Of a stretch of DNA of 64,000 nucleotides, positions 35,962 through 46,482 are shown in pieces. The stretch is from the NCBI RefSeq assembly GCF_030717995.2, contig NZ_CP157743.1, forward strand, positions 3,870,501 through 3,934,500, read 5' to 3'. This DNA comes from Methylomarinum sp. Ch1-1 (lineage in GTDB: Bacteria > Pseudomonadota > Gammaproteobacteria > Methylococcales > Methylomonadaceae). A program made the position numbers and the translations under genes. The notes beneath the pieces were generated by a model. That model had not been told where the DNA came from and did no database searches. It saw only the letters and a program-made list of their open reading frames with translations. Position 1 is the stretch's first letter, and each line of letters opens with the position of its first letter.

Positions 35962-36030
35962 GCAACTCGCCGTTGCTAAATCCCCGGCCTGAATCTTTCA
36001 ATCCTATGCCAAACTAAAAAACCAATACGT

Positions 36031-36064
36031 TCTGGGCGGGATGAATAACCCGCCCCGCCCAGAA
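36031..36064. repeat. Palindrome TCTGGGCGGG...CCCGCCCAGA
   Basis: GC-rich inverted repeat between M3 and the small membrane-protein genes. A related palindrome (GGGCGGGTTATTTAACCCGC) lies at about 45607. No T-run, so not a typical terminator. The rest of 35971-36248 holds no gene I can support. Confidence 0.5.
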
Positions 36065-36248
36065 TTGAAGGAAGCCATAGAGACCTTCCTATGACCACTT
36101 TTCGTCAGCTAACGGCGAAAACCAATCCACCATGAGGAAATTCCGGCATCATCAAGGTTCTATGCAATTGATAATAGCGGGATTGTGAAATCGCATTCAC
36201 TTACTCGATCCAAATACTTTGCTGCCTCTTGTCATTCTATGACTTCTA

Positions 36249-36398
36249 CTACATGGGCCTTCGACCTCGAATGATGCGAAGCACAATCACGATGACGGCA
36301 ATGACCAACAGAATGTGAATGAATCCTCCCAGCGTGTACGACGAGACCAAACCAAGCAGCCAAAGGATAATCAAGAGGATTGCTAGCGTTTCAAGCAT
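36249..36398 (-). CDS. lmo0937-type small membrane protein
   Basis: 49 residues, MLETLAILLIILWLLGLVSS YTLGGFI... with a second helix ILLVIAVIVIVLRII and a basic tail RGRRPM. GGAGA precedes ATG 36398. This is the short two-helix lmo0937 family, common in stress loci and of unknown function. Confidence 0.8.
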   Translation of the reverse strand: MLETLAILLIILWLLGLVSSYTLGGFIHILLVIAVIVIVLRIIRGRRPM

Positions 36399-36533
36399 GA
36401 TTGCTTCTCCGTAAGGGGCCGTCCATTGACGGCATTTGCATTTCATAGCCGGCAGCGCTGCCGCCGACCAAACACTGGCCAAAGAGGGCTTCCGAAATGA
36501 AACCTTATGAAAGCCCTCCGACTGAGATCAAGG

Positions 36534-36728
36534 CTACGGATTTCCGATATTAAACCTCGGAATTCCACTCAACACGCCAAAAGCACTCAGAAGCCACAAA
36601 ACCACCACGATAATCACTACGACGTTCAGAATCTGCTTGATGCGCGCATCCATGGGGATATAGCTGTTGACCAGCCACAACAGCAAACCGACGACGATAA
36701 GTACTACCACAAGTGAAATTAAATCCAT
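36534..36728 (-). CDS. Thivi_2564-type small membrane protein
   Basis: 64 residues from ATG 36728 (GGAGA 5 bp upstream): MDLISLVVVLIVVGLLLWLV, NSYIPMDARIKQILNVVVII, VVVLWLLSAFGVL. Two helices joined by the conserved N-x-Y-IPMD-x-IK turn of this family. Function unknown. A weak, degenerate relative of the stress motif (GCGGCGGCGCAC near 36781) lies just upstream, too diverged to count. Confidence 0.8.
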   Translation of the reverse strand: MDLISLVVVLIVVGLLLWLVNSYIPMDARIKQILNVVVIIVVVLWLLSAFGVLSGIPRFNIGNP

Positions 36729-36816
36729 AGTTTTCTCCAAAAAAATGATTGATGTATATTTCCATACCCAAGATTGAATCGCGGCGGCGCACGGAACAAG
36801 AAATCATGCCAAATGA

Positions 36817-39800
36817 TTAACCCAGCACCACCCGCACCTGATGCAACTGCTTGTCCTCCTGTAAAGTAATGCTATTACCGTTTGTCTGGCGTACTCCGTC
36901 CAGCTCTATCATGGCGATACCACGCGCCACCCCATTCGGATTTTCAACCGAGATTTCATAGCGGGTCGTTTCGTGCTGATAAACAATGCTGTAACCGCTC
37001 CAACTCTTGGGAATACAGGGATCAAAAACCAACTTGTCGGCGCGGACGTTTAATCCTAATATCCATTCCATGCCAGCACGATAAAACCACCCCGCGGCTC
37101 CCGTATACCAGGTCCAACCGCCTCGTCGGACGTGGGGTGGCTCGGCATAGATGTCCGCCGCCAGCACATACGGTTCGACTTTATAGGCATAAACGCCGGT
37201 CCGGGTGCTCGTGCGCTTGACCGGATTCAGTATGCGCAGCAATTCCGCCGCCTGATCACCTTCACCGAGCATGGCAAAGGCAATGACTGACCAGATGGCT
37301 GCGTGGGTATATTGCCCACCGTTTTCCCTTATGCCAGGCGGATAGCTTTTGATATATCCCGGATCCCGCTCGGTGTTGTCGAAGGGCGGGGTAAACAGCA
37401 ATATCAGGTCATCGCCATAGCGAACCAGGTATTCACGGACCGAAGCCATCGCTCGCCGCGCTCTTTCGGTCTCGGCGGCGCCGGACATAACACCCCAGCT
37501 CTGCGCGATCGAATCGATGCGGCACTCGGAATTGACGGCGGAGCCGAGAGGCGTACCGTCATCATAATAAGCGCGCCGATACCACGCTCCGTCCCATCCT
37601 TCAGCTTCCACCGCAGCCTTCAGTTGGCTGGCGTGTGCGCGCCAGCGGCTGGCCCGTTCCCACGCCCCCCTCCTCTCCGCCACGCTGGCGAATTCGGACA
37701 GCGTAGCAATCAGAAACCACGCCAGCCAAACGCTCTCGCCCTTACCCTGGTTGCCGACCCGATTCATGCCGTCATTCCAGTCGCCGCTACCCATCAGCGG
37801 CAACCCGTGCGAACCTGTTGCCAGGCTCAAATCGAGCGTCCGTGCGCAGTGCTCGAACAGGCTGGCTTGTTGCAGTGACTCGGTCGGCTGGTAATAAGCG
37901 TCATCCTGCTCCGGCTCCAGCATGGGCCCTTCCAGAAACGGAACCCTCTCGTCCAGTACCTCGAAATCGCCGCTCACCTTGATATAATGAGATACGGCAT
38001 AAGGCAGCCAGATTCGATCGTCGGAAAAACGGGTCCGCACGCCGCGCCCGGTCGGTGGATGCCACCAATGTTGCACATCGCCCTCGTTGAACTGGCGCGC
38101 AGCAGCGCGCAGAAGATGAGCGCGGGTCAGGTCGGGCCGGGCGACCGCCAAGGCCATGCAATCCTGCAGTTGATCGCGAAAACCAAATGCCCCGCCCACC
38201 TGATAAAAAGCGGCTCTGGCCCATAAGCGGCAACTCAGGGATTGATACAGCAACCAACGGTTTAACAGTAGATCGAGTTCCTGGTCCGGCGTTTTCACCT
38301 GAACCTTGCCTAGCACTTGTTCCCACGACTGCTTCACTTGGATAAAGATTGACGCCATATCGGTCGCTCGATAGCGCCGGACCAACTCACGAGCATGGCC
38401 GCGGTCATTGCCCTGCCCCAGCAGAAAGACGATCTCGGCGCGCCCGTTAGACTCGAGTTCGATCTCCGACTCCATTGCCGCGCAAGGATCCAGTCCGGCA
38501 CCTGCCCGATTTTTCAGCGCCTTGACAGCCAGCAAGCCCGCAGGTGCATCTAGGCAGCCGTTGCGGCCGATGAATTCGACCCGATCGGCAGTCCATCCGC
38601 TCTGCAGCCCGCCGAGATCGGCGAAGGCGATACGCTGGCCGAATTCCGCATCCCATGAATTATAAGCAAACAGGGCTCCCGTTTCCGGGTCATGTTCGGT
38701 GATGACATGCGCAGCGGTCACTGACCGCGAAGCGCCTAGCACCCATTCTACGTAAGCCGCGACTGTCAGCTTACGGGCTCGCCCGGAAACGTTCGTCAGC
38801 GTCAAAACCGAGATCTTGACCGGATCGTCCGGACTGACGAATTGCAGCAGCTCACTATGAATCCCGTGGGACGCATGCTCGAAACGGCTATAGCCTTGCC
38901 CGTGGCGAATCAGGTAACTGGCATTGTCGACCCGGATCGGCAGAACGGTCGGGCTCCATAATTCGTTCGTCTCATCGTCACGCAAATAGAACACTTCTCC
39001 AGGTGGATCGCTGACCGGGTCGTTCGACCAGGGCGTCAACTGATTTTCGCGGCTGTTACCGGACCAGGTGCAACCGCTGCCCAACTCCGAAACCATAAAG
39101 CCGAACTCGGCATTGGCGATCACATTGACCCAGGGGGCCGGAGTCCACTGGCCCTGATCGAGCACGATCACGTATTCGCTTCCGTTTTCGGCAAAACCGC
39201 CGAGTCCGTTGAAGCATTCTAGCGAAGGTAGCGCCAATGCGGGTGAATCGGCGTCGGGAGCGGACAACGCTTTAGGCGCGATGAAATCCCCCCCCGGTCG
39301 GCGGCGGCGCAACAGTTGTTCGGCCAAGGTACCCCGACTGCTGACCAGCTCCGCGCGCGCGGCCGTTTGCAGCAACCTTCGTTGTTCCGACGAAATCTGG
39401 TCGATCCGCAGCACAAAAATCCCGGCCTGGCCATTATGCTCATGATGGCCAGAATGCGCCTGATTTTCCCGCACCATACCCTCCAGCAGAGTCTGCAGAT
39501 CGTCGGCGTAAGACAACTCCTTTTCGTTCAAGATCACCAAGTCGACGGCAAGCCCCTTGATGCACCAATATTCGTGGGCGCGAAGCAACTGTTCAACGAT
39601 GGCGCGGTCTTCGGGCTCGGTGACCCTCAACAAGACAATGGGTCGATCGCCCGAGATACCAAACCGCCACAGCTCGGTGACGTTCAAGGTATTCATCCGC
39701 ATTAACTTATTGGGTGGCCGCAGCGAGGAATCGGCATAGATCAAATGGTTAGCCAGATCCTGAAATAGCTGAGCCTCATCCGGTTTGGTGCGCAAATAAT

Positions 39801-42800
39801 GCAACTGCACATGGGCGTGAGTCCAGGCCAAGGCGGACACGCGGTCCCATACAGACACGTTGTGGTATTTGTCGGCCAGTTCCTCCGCCGCTTGACGCGA
39901 GGCGGCGACCAGCGTGGTGAAAGTCACGTGTACGGTTGCACCCGCGGCGATGCTCACTCGCGTGCGGAGACTGAATATCGGATCGAGAACCGCGCCCACC
40001 GTATTGGTCAGCGGGCGGCCATCCATCACCGCAATCGGTTCCCGCAGGGTTTGTCCGCGCCCGACAAAGCGGGCCCGATCGGTTTCGTATTGGAGCCCGT
40101 CGCCGGTCTGGCGTTCGGCCAGCACATGAACCGCCCAAAGGTTAGGGCCGCTGGCCGCACGCTGGCGTCGCTGCGCAATCAGTGCATGGCTATGGGACAG
40201 AAACTCGGTGTGGACGAATAGATTGGAAAAGGCCGGATGCGAGATGTCTGCAGGCATAGCTGCAAGTACCACCTCCGCATAGGAGGTGATTTCGATTTCG
40301 CGTGTGCGCATGCCATTATTGGTCAAACTCAGGCGGCGGATTTCCGCATCATCCTCGGGAGAGACGACAATCTCCAACGTACTGACCAAGTCACCGTCGG
40401 TACGAGTGATGCGCGCACGGTCTTCGACAAAGAGCACTTCATAGCCGTCGGGAGGCTTCGCCGTCGGCTGGTAGCCAGCAGACCACACCTGGTTGCTTGC
40501 GACATCGCGCAGATAAAGATAACTGCCCCAAGCATCCTTTGTCACGTCTTCGCGCCAACGGGTTACCGCCAAATTACGCCAAAGACTGTAACCCGATCCG
40601 GCGGCGGTGATCATTACCGAGTAACGGCCGTTGGACAATAGGTGCGTGGAAGGCGCCGACGACATCGGCGAAGGCACGCGCCGAACCGGTGGTTGCACGG
40701 TTTCCTTGACTTCGGCGAGGGCCTGCAGCAACGGTAGGGTGCTGGACTCCGCACCGCGTGGGATGCGTTCCTGCAGCAACAAATCGGCCGCCTGGATCAA
40801 CGGCGCGCGATGGAAGCGATGCCGCATCGCACCGTCATGCACCGCATTAGTGAAAGCCACCAGCGACATACCCTGGTGGTGGGCCATATAGCAACGCACC
40901 ACCGCCACCCGCTGGCCTTCCGCAAGCCGGATCGGAGTATAATCGAGCGCCTCGTAGAAGCCAAAGCGACCCAGAGCCCCTTCCTTTTGCAAACGCGCGA
41001 AATTTTCCACTGCGGCATGCGGCAGGTACATCGCCGCTAAGGCCGTTGCATAGGGGGCAACCACCAATTCTTCGCCGAGTCCCCGCTTCATCCCGAGGCC
41101 GGGCACGCCGAAAGCGGCATACTGATAGGTGAGGAACAGGTCGCGGCCATTGAAAGCCGACTCCGAAATGCCCCACGGCACGCCCCGTTCCTGGCCATAT
41201 TCGATCTGCCGCTGCACCACCAAGCGGCAGGTCTGATCCAGCAGACTGTAACGTGGGGTAAAGGTCACCAGGGAAGGCATCAGATATTCGAACATCGATC
41301 CCGACCATGACAGCAACACGGCGCCATGCGCGGCGCGTGTCACCCGGCGGCCAAGATGAAGCCAATGGGCGCTCGGCACATCGCGCTTGGCGATCGCGAT
41401 GAAGCTGGAAAGGCGCGCCTCGGAAGCCAGCAGATCGTAATAGCTGGTATCGAGGGCTCCCTCCGTCACACGGTAACCGAGCGAGAACATGTGACAATCC
41501 GGGTCATAGAGAAAACGAAAATCCATCTCTTGGAACAAAGTTTCCAACTGGGCCGTCATGCCCTCCAGCCGTTTCGTGAGTTGATCCGCTTGCTCTCCGG
41601 CGCGCCGCAGCAGCACCGCCAGCGCATTTTTCTCATCGAGCGCCAGGATTCCCTCCGGCATTACCTCGAACTCAGCCAAAGCCAAAGCGTAACAGCCGGA
41701 GAAGTCACTCAGGCGGAGATCCAGGGTCAGCTGTTTCCTAAGCCCCGCAGGAAGAGGGCCCGCGAAATTGATCCAGGGAACCAGACTTTCCACATCGCGT
41801 GCGTGAGAACGAATATCATCGCGCAACAAGGTCGCCCATGCCAGCACTTCACTGTCGTCCGCATCGCCGCGTTCGTCGGCATAGGCGCGCGCCAGGTCTA
41901 GCTGAGTATCGGCGACCAGTGTCAACTGCCGCCACAGGTGACTCCAACCGGCCAGATCGGCTGGATGGCTTGCCAGCAGTTCTTCGAGCACGGTTCCTTG
42001 CTGACGCAGCTCTTTCAGAGTAACCGTATGCGTACGCCGGTCATCAGTGATTTCGGCGAGAGCCGCCATGAACAGTCGACACGTATCCGTCAGACCGGTC
42101 TGCGCGGTGGCCAACGCAAGCGGCCGTCTCAGCGTTTCCCGACAGACCTCGGCCAGCGCCAATAGATGCGCCGCCAGATTGCCGCTGTCCACGGTCGATA
42201 CATACCGGGGTTCCAGCATGTGCAGATCGCGGGTATCGTACCAATTATAAAAATGGCCGTGTAGACGCGGCAGCGCGTTGAGTGTCGTCAGCGTGGCTTC
42301 GAGCCGGTCGACGGTGTCGATCAGTCCGAGCCAGCCGAAATCCCGGGCGGCCGCCACGGACAGCAAGTAGAGGCCGAAATTGGTCGGCGAGCTGCGATGA
42401 GCAATGACGGGATCAGGGGTTTCCTGAAAATTATCCGGCGGCAGATGGTTTTCCTCCGCCGTTACGAAAGTGGTGAAAAAACGCCAAATACGCCGACCGG
42501 TCAAGCGCAATTGCACGGTATCCTCGGGCTGCAGGGACTCGGCCCGATCGAGTCCGGGCGGGAGACTCAGCCCGCGAGCAATAACCGGCGCCAACCACCA
42601 TAACAGCAGAAACGGTGCCGCGAACATGATTCCGGCCGGATTGAGAAACAAAACTATGCCGCCGGCGCCAATCACCACTATTGACGAGTGGCTTAAGGGT
42701 CGGATCAGGCTCGTTAGCGCATGACCGGCCGTTTCCTTTGCCTGCAGGGCGGTGACCCACCTCAACAATTGGCGCCGAGTAATAAACAGCCTCACTAATG

Positions 42801-45504
42801 TACTGCCGATGGCGTCCAGCATCATCCAGGCATGTTGGGCGAGTAAAGTCAGCGCCACCAGACTGTTGCCTAGCGCCCAAAGCACATTTTCAACCGCCGC
42901 TCGCAGATGGGTGCCCAGCGAGATGCCCGGCCGGGGCCAGATGAAGATACCCATGCTCGCCATAATCGCGGGTAAGCCTATTGCCGCCAACACAAATCCG
43001 ACTAGAAAAGCCTGCGGTGCATGCGGGATAGTCCAAGATGCGACCAACATAAAAAAGGCAGCCGGAGCCGATAGGGATCGGCGCAAATTGTCGAGCATCT
43101 TCCAGCGCCCGATCATCGGGAGATCCTTGCCGCGGGTTCCGAATATCCAAGGTAACAGTTGCCAATCACCCCGTGCCCAACGGTGCTCCCGTGATGCGGC
43201 GACCTCGGTGTGGGATGGGAATTCCTCGAAAAACTCGAGATCGTTTACCAACGCGCAACGCACGTAGACGCTCTCGAATAAATCATGACTGAGCTGAGTA
43301 TTGTCCGGCACTCGTCCGGCCAGCGCAGCTTCGAAGCTGTCGACGTGATACAGACCTTTGCCGCTGTAAGTGCCGAGTGCGAACAGATCCTGATAAAGTT
43401 CGGATACCGAGCTGGCGTAGGCGTCGGTGCCGGAAGCGCCGGCAAACATCCGGTGAAATAGCGAACGCTCCTGTCGCTGCGGCAGAGTGGACGTCACGCG
43501 TGGCTGGAGAATACCGTAGCCATTCACGACACGCTGGGATTTGGAGTCGAACACCGGCCGATTCAATGGATGGGCGGCCACCCCTACCAATTGAGCGACG
43601 ATACCCATCGGCAACTTGGTGTCGGCATCGAGGGTAATGACATAACAAACGCCGGGGGGAGCCACGGCAGGCTTGCCGTCAATCGGCAGGAAAGATGTAT
43701 CGACAGCGCCCCGCAATAGGCGATTGAACTCATGCAGCTTGCCGCGCTTGCGTTCCCACCCCATCCACTTGCCTTCGCCGGGATTCCACAAGCGTTTACG
43801 GTGGAACACAAAAAAGCGCTGTTCGCCATACTTGGCATTGAGTGCGGCGACTGCGCTAGTCGCTATATTCAATAACTGCTCATCGTTGGGCAGGGTTTCC
43901 TGCTCCGCATCTCGCCAGTCGGACAACAAGGCAAAGCGCACCTCACCATCCGGATTGGACAGATAGCGTATTTCCATCTGCTCGACCTGTTCCTTAACCC
44001 CGGACTCACTGGTGAATAGCGTCGGGACGACGACATAGGTGCTCAAACTCTGTGGCACACCACCATCCTTCAGGTCGAGCCTTGGCAGATGGAATGGCGG
44101 AAAGCCGGCAATGATGAGCCGGTTCAGCAGGCCGACGGCGATATCCGATGCCGGAAACGCGCCGAGCAGCATCAGCAGGAACAGCTGAAAGCCGCTGAGC
44201 CCGGCGGCGATACAGACACTCGAAAGCAGTGTCATCAGCAACAGTGTCGCCAGGCCGAGACTGCCCACATAAGCGAATTCAGTGTGAGCGATATAGGCGC
44301 GCAGCAGCCATTGCTTGAACGAAGGTCGAAAGCCGACTTCCGGTTCGAACGCGTAACGGCCGGCACTGATCAAGTAGTAGCCCGGTTCCTGCAAGCGTTC
44401 GTCGCTGGGGAATTGTTCTTTGGCGCCCTGAACCTTGGCGATCACCCTGCGGGCGATCTCCACCTCCGAATACGGCGAGCGCTTGGCGAGATCTTCAATG
44501 GCGTGGCGGTAACGATCGCGGGTCAGAAAATCCATTGCCGCGTAACCTTCGTGAGTGCGCAGACAGGCATCCACCAGGCTCGCCTCCTCGACGAACCGAG
44601 GCCATTCGAACGCGGTGATGGCGCGCATGCTGATGATGATGTTACGGACCGTCCAGTTATCTGCGATCTGGCCGGCGTGTTCCCGGTGCACGATTTCATC
44701 GAGACTGACGCCTTGCTCGTCCAACCAGTCATTCAGGAAATCGAGGGACAACGCGGTGCCCGAATGAGGATCGTGCGAACGCTGCAGAATTTGAACCGCG
44801 TAGGCTTGACGCAATTCGGCGGCGGGCAATTCCGGCACAGGAAGCGGCAATTCCGCCTTATCGCTTTGAGCGGCGTGCTGCTCGACCTGATCGACATACT
44901 CATCCGCCAACCGACGGCCGTTTTGGGAGCGCATGATGCGAACCGCCAAACGGCGCAGATTCTCGACCAGCAATACCCGCAGCGTAATCGGTATCGCCCA
45001 TAATTCGCCCAGCGTCAGAGGTTGAACGTTTTGATAGGCCCGTACGAAATGCGTCAGCAACCCCGGGTCGAAGCGACTGTCAGTATGGGCCACCAAGGCC
45101 CAGGCGATGCCGTAGATGCGAGGATAACCAGCCAGTACGCCCTCTGCCAACTTGGGCAGTTCCCGATAATAGGATTCCGGCAAATCGATTTGAATGTCAG
45201 CGACCTGCTCTTCGATCACATGAAAATTATCCAGGAGCCATTCGGCCGCCGGCGTGATGGAGTGTTGCCCACGGACCTCCTTGGCGACGGCTTGGTAAGC
45301 TTCCAGCAACACCCAGGAATTCTCGCGCACCCTAGGGATCAGTTGCTTCCCTTTATTACGGTCACTGATTTTTTGCGCTTTCGCCAAACTCACCGCATGC
45401 TGTTCCAGTCGTTCGGTGCTAAACAACTCGAAACGGATGGGCGCTTCGTCACCTCCCGGATGATCGAGCCTAACACGTCGCCTTTGATCTCGTCGCCTAG
45501 CCAT
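36817..45504 (-). CDS. ndvB: Cyclic beta-1,2-glucan synthase (NdvB/ChvB type)
   Basis: 2895 residues, full length for the family. Inner-membrane enzyme that starts, elongates, cyclises and trims beta-1,2-glucans for the periplasm. Order: N-terminal soluble region; membrane helices near 410-460; GT84 transferase domain with VVPTLF, LDADTKLP (DxD-like) around 640; helices around 830-980; glycoamylase-like domain (YNWYDTRDLHMLEPRYVSTV DSGN; AHHQGMSLVAFTNAV); then GH94/GT36 phosphorylase-like repeats with GSGDWNDGMNRVG and GGWTWYTGAAGWFYRAGMEW near the C-terminus. Periplasmic glucans protect against low osmolarity. No export ATPase (NdvA) is in the window. The reading frame is unbroken over 8.7 kb, so the gene is under selection. 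Confidence 0.95.
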   Translation of the reverse strand: MARRRDQRRRVRLDHPGGDEAPIRFELFSTERLEQHAVSLAKAQKISDRNKGKQLIPRVRENSWVLLEAYQAVAKEVRGQHSITPAAEWLLDNFHVIEEQVADIQIDLPESYYRELPKLAEGVLAGYPRIYGIAWALVAHTDSRFDPGLLTHFVRAYQNVQPLTLGELWAIPITLRVLLVENLRRLAVRIMRSQNGRRLADEYVDQVEQHAAQSDKAELPLPVPELPAAELRQAYAVQILQRSHDPHSGTALSLDFLNDWLDEQGVSLDEIVHREHAGQIADNWTVRNIIISMRAITAFEWPRFVEEASLVDACLRTHEGYAAMDFLTRDRYRHAIEDLAKRSPYSEVEIARRVIAKVQGAKEQFPSDERLQEPGYYLISAGRYAFEPEVGFRPSFKQWLLRAYIAHTEFAYVGSLGLATLLLMTLLSSVCIAAGLSGFQLFLLMLLGAFPASDIAVGLLNRLIIAGFPPFHLPRLDLKDGGVPQSLSTYVVVPTLFTSESGVKEQVEQMEIRYLSNPDGEVRFALLSDWRDAEQETLPNDEQLLNIATSAVAALNAKYGEQRFFVFHRKRLWNPGEGKWMGWERKRGKLHEFNRLLRGAVDTSFLPIDGKPAVAPPGVCYVITLDADTKLPMGIVAQLVGVAAHPLNRPVFDSKSQRVVNGYGILQPRVTSTLPQRQERSLFHRMFAGASGTDAYASSVSELYQDLFALGTYSGKGLYHVDSFEAALAGRVPDNTQLSHDLFESVYVRCALVNDLEFFEEFPSHTEVAASREHRWARGDWQLLPWIFGTRGKDLPMIGRWKMLDNLRRSLSAPAAFFMLVASWTIPHAPQAFLVGFVLAAIGLPAIMASMGIFIWPRPGISLGTHLRAAVENVLWALGNSLVALTLLAQHAWMMLDAIGSTLVRLFITRRQLLRWVTALQAKETAGHALTSLIRPLSHSSIVVIGAGGIVLFLNPAGIMFAAPFLLLWWLAPVIARGLSLPPGLDRAESLQPEDTVQLRLTGRRIWRFFTTFVTAEENHLPPDNFQETPDPVIAHRSSPTNFGLYLLSVAAARDFGWLGLIDTVDRLEATLTTLNALPRLHGHFYNWYDTRDLHMLEPRYVSTVDSGNLAAHLLALAEVCRETLRRPLALATAQTGLTDTCRLFMAALAEITDDRRTHTVTLKELRQQGTVLEELLASHPADLAGWSHLWRQLTLVADTQLDLARAYADERGDADDSEVLAWATLLRDDIRSHARDVESLVPWINFAGPLPAGLRKQLTLDLRLSDFSGCYALALAEFEVMPEGILALDEKNALAVLLRRAGEQADQLTKRLEGMTAQLETLFQEMDFRFLYDPDCHMFSLGYRVTEGALDTSYYDLLASEARLSSFIAIAKRDVPSAHWLHLGRRVTRAAHGAVLLSWSGSMFEYLMPSLVTFTPRYSLLDQTCRLVVQRQIEYGQERGVPWGISESAFNGRDLFLTYQYAAFGVPGLGMKRGLGEELVVAPYATALAAMYLPHAAVENFARLQKEGALGRFGFYEALDYTPIRLAEGQRVAVVRCYMAHHQGMSLVAFTNAVHDGAMRHRFHRAPLIQAADLLLQERIPRGAESSTLPLLQALAEVKETVQPPVRRVPSPMSSAPSTHLLSNGRYSVMITAAGSGYSLWRNLAVTRWREDVTKDAWGSYLYLRDVASNQVWSAGYQPTAKPPDGYEVLFVEDRARITRTDGDLVSTLEIVVSPEDDAEIRRLSLTNNGMRTREIEITSYAEVVLAAMPADISHPAFSNLFVHTEFLSHSHALIAQRRQRAASGPNLWAVHVLAERQTGDGLQYETDRARFVGRGQTLREPIAVMDGRPLTNTVGAVLDPIFSLRTRVSIAAGATVHVTFTTLVAASRQAAEELADKYHNVSVWDRVSALAWTHAHVQLHYLRTKPDEAQLFQDLANHLIYADSSLRPPNKLMRMNTLNVTELWRFGISGDRPIVLLRVTEPEDRAIVEQLLRAHEYWCIKGLAVDLVILNEKELSYADDLQTLLEGMVRENQAHSGHHEHNGQAGIFVLRIDQISSEQRRLLQTAARAELVSSRGTLAEQLLRRRRPGGDFIAPKALSAPDADSPALALPSLECFNGLGGFAENGSEYVIVLDQGQWTPAPWVNVIANAEFGFMVSELGSGCTWSGNSRENQLTPWSNDPVSDPPGEVFYLRDDETNELWSPTVLPIRVDNASYLIRHGQGYSRFEHASHGIHSELLQFVSPDDPVKISVLTLTNVSGRARKLTVAAYVEWVLGASRSVTAAHVITEHDPETGALFAYNSWDAEFGQRIAFADLGGLQSGWTADRVEFIGRNGCLDAPAGLLAVKALKNRAGAGLDPCAAMESEIELESNGRAEIVFLLGQGNDRGHARELVRRYRATDMASIFIQVKQSWEQVLGKVQVKTPDQELDLLLNRWLLYQSLSCRLWARAAFYQVGGAFGFRDQLQDCMALAVARPDLTRAHLLRAAARQFNEGDVQHWWHPPTGRGVRTRFSDDRIWLPYAVSHYIKVSGDFEVLDERVPFLEGPMLEPEQDDAYYQPTESLQQASLFEHCARTLDLSLATGSHGLPLMGSGDWNDGMNRVGNQGKGESVWLAWFLIATLSEFASVAERRGAWERASRWRAHASQLKAAVEAEGWDGAWYRRAYYDDGTPLGSAVNSECRIDSIAQSWGVMSGAAETERARRAMASVREYLVRYGDDLILLFTPPFDNTERDPGYIKSYPPGIRENGGQYTHAAIWSVIAFAMLGEGDQAAELLRILNPVKRTSTRTGVYAYKVEPYVLAADIYAEPPHVRRGGWTWYTGAAGWFYRAGMEWILGLNVRADKLVFDPCIPKSWSGYSIVYQHETTRYEISVENPNGVARGIAMIELDGVRQTNGNSITLQEDKQLHQVRVVLG

Positions 45505-46084
45505 GGTTTACTTCTCCAAGCTCAAATAAAAATACGCGAGCGCCTACTTTGTGATTGATCGACTCACTAAAGCGATAACCTCATATTGCTTTAGGGGCTG
45601 GGCGGGGCGGGTTATTTAACCCGCCCCAAACGTTTAACTTACGCTAGTCACGGCTGAATCGTTCAGGACCTCGTTGACCCGCATTTCGCATAGCGATATG
45701 CGGACTACTTGCGCCGCGGCTCCGCCAAAGTCTGCCCGTAGGAGGCCCGTCCTCGGGCCGAATGGCTCTTTTCGCGCCGAGGGCGGCGCTCCTACGCAAA
45801 GCACCGTCTTGCCTTCGGATGTTGAACAGCGTGAAGCGCATCAAAAACCGGTGCGCTTCCTATCGTCAGCACACCCTACCGCATCGTAGGGCGGCTTCGC
45901 GAAGCAAGCCGCCAAAAACCGCCACCGGGGCAAAATTGGCCGTGCACGCGGGGTGGGGTATTTAACCCGCCCTAAACGTTTAACTTACTTTAGGCGTATT
46001 TTTTGCCACTCATTCATTTAATGAGGTAGCCCTGGTCTCTCAGCGCCCGGTAGTTGACCCGCATAGCGGAAAAGCCCTTCGCGG
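45505..46084. repeat. Repeat R1, copy 2 (inverted), and GC palindrome upstream of ndvB
   Basis: A palindrome around GGGCGGGTTATTTAACCCGC lies at about 45607. From 45690 to 45975 the sequence is the reverse complement of R1 as at 47906-48225. No gene seen. Confidence 0.8.
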
Positions 46085-46243
46085 CTAGATTACGCCCAAT
46101 AAGACCAGGATCAGTAAGATGATCAGTATTGCCCCGAGTCCGCCGCTGGGCCCATACCCCCATCCCCGGCTATACGGCCAGACAGGAATAACGCCAACGA
46201 GGATCAGGATAAGAATGACGAGTAAGATTGTACCGATTGACAT
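46085..46243 (-). CDS. DUF3309 small membrane protein
   Basis: 52 residues: MSIGTILLVILILILVGVIP, VWPYSRGWGYGPSGGLGAIL, IILLILVLLGVI. Two helices around the conserved P-x-WPYS-x-GWGYGPSG loop, diagnostic for DUF3309. AGGAG lies 7 bp before the ATG. Short, unknown function, often stress-induced. Confidence 0.88.
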   Translation of the reverse strand: MSIGTILLVILILILVGVIPVWPYSRGWGYGPSGGLGAILIILLILVLLGVI

Positions 46244-46386
46244 GACAGACTCCTGTTAGGATAAAGATTCTTGGATAGCGCCTCACGTAAGATTCTGGTG
46301 CATGAGCCCAGGATCCGACGAGGATCAAATACACCGATGCCGGCGTCACCCCGAGCCCGGCTCCCGGACACTCCCTCGTCATTGGC

Positions 46387-46482
46387 TCACTTGAATTTGG
46401 AAGCCGCATTGGCTATGCCGGACCTGAGGTCATCCCAAACCTTATCCGCGGTTTGGTTGACCGCCGCCCAAGCCTTTGGTTT
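46387..46482 (-). pseudogene. Coiled-coil stress protein, C-terminal remnant
   Basis: KPKAWAAVNQTADKVWDDLR then SGIANAASKFK and a stop. This is the usual C-terminal end of small coiled-coil proteins (..AWDDLKSG...AASKFK). An in-frame stop lies immediately before it and nothing longer survives. Upstream (46483-46800) no gene is recognisable. Confidence 0.6.

Noticed and set aside
36775-36792. Possible tenth stress-motif site before the Thivi_2564-type gene
   Set aside because: Only GCGGCGGCGCAC resembles the motif; four of ten fixed positions mismatch.
44089-45003. 304-codon open frame opposite the glucan synthase
   Set aside because: Antisense to conserved coding sequence of ndvB, no ribosome site or domain.
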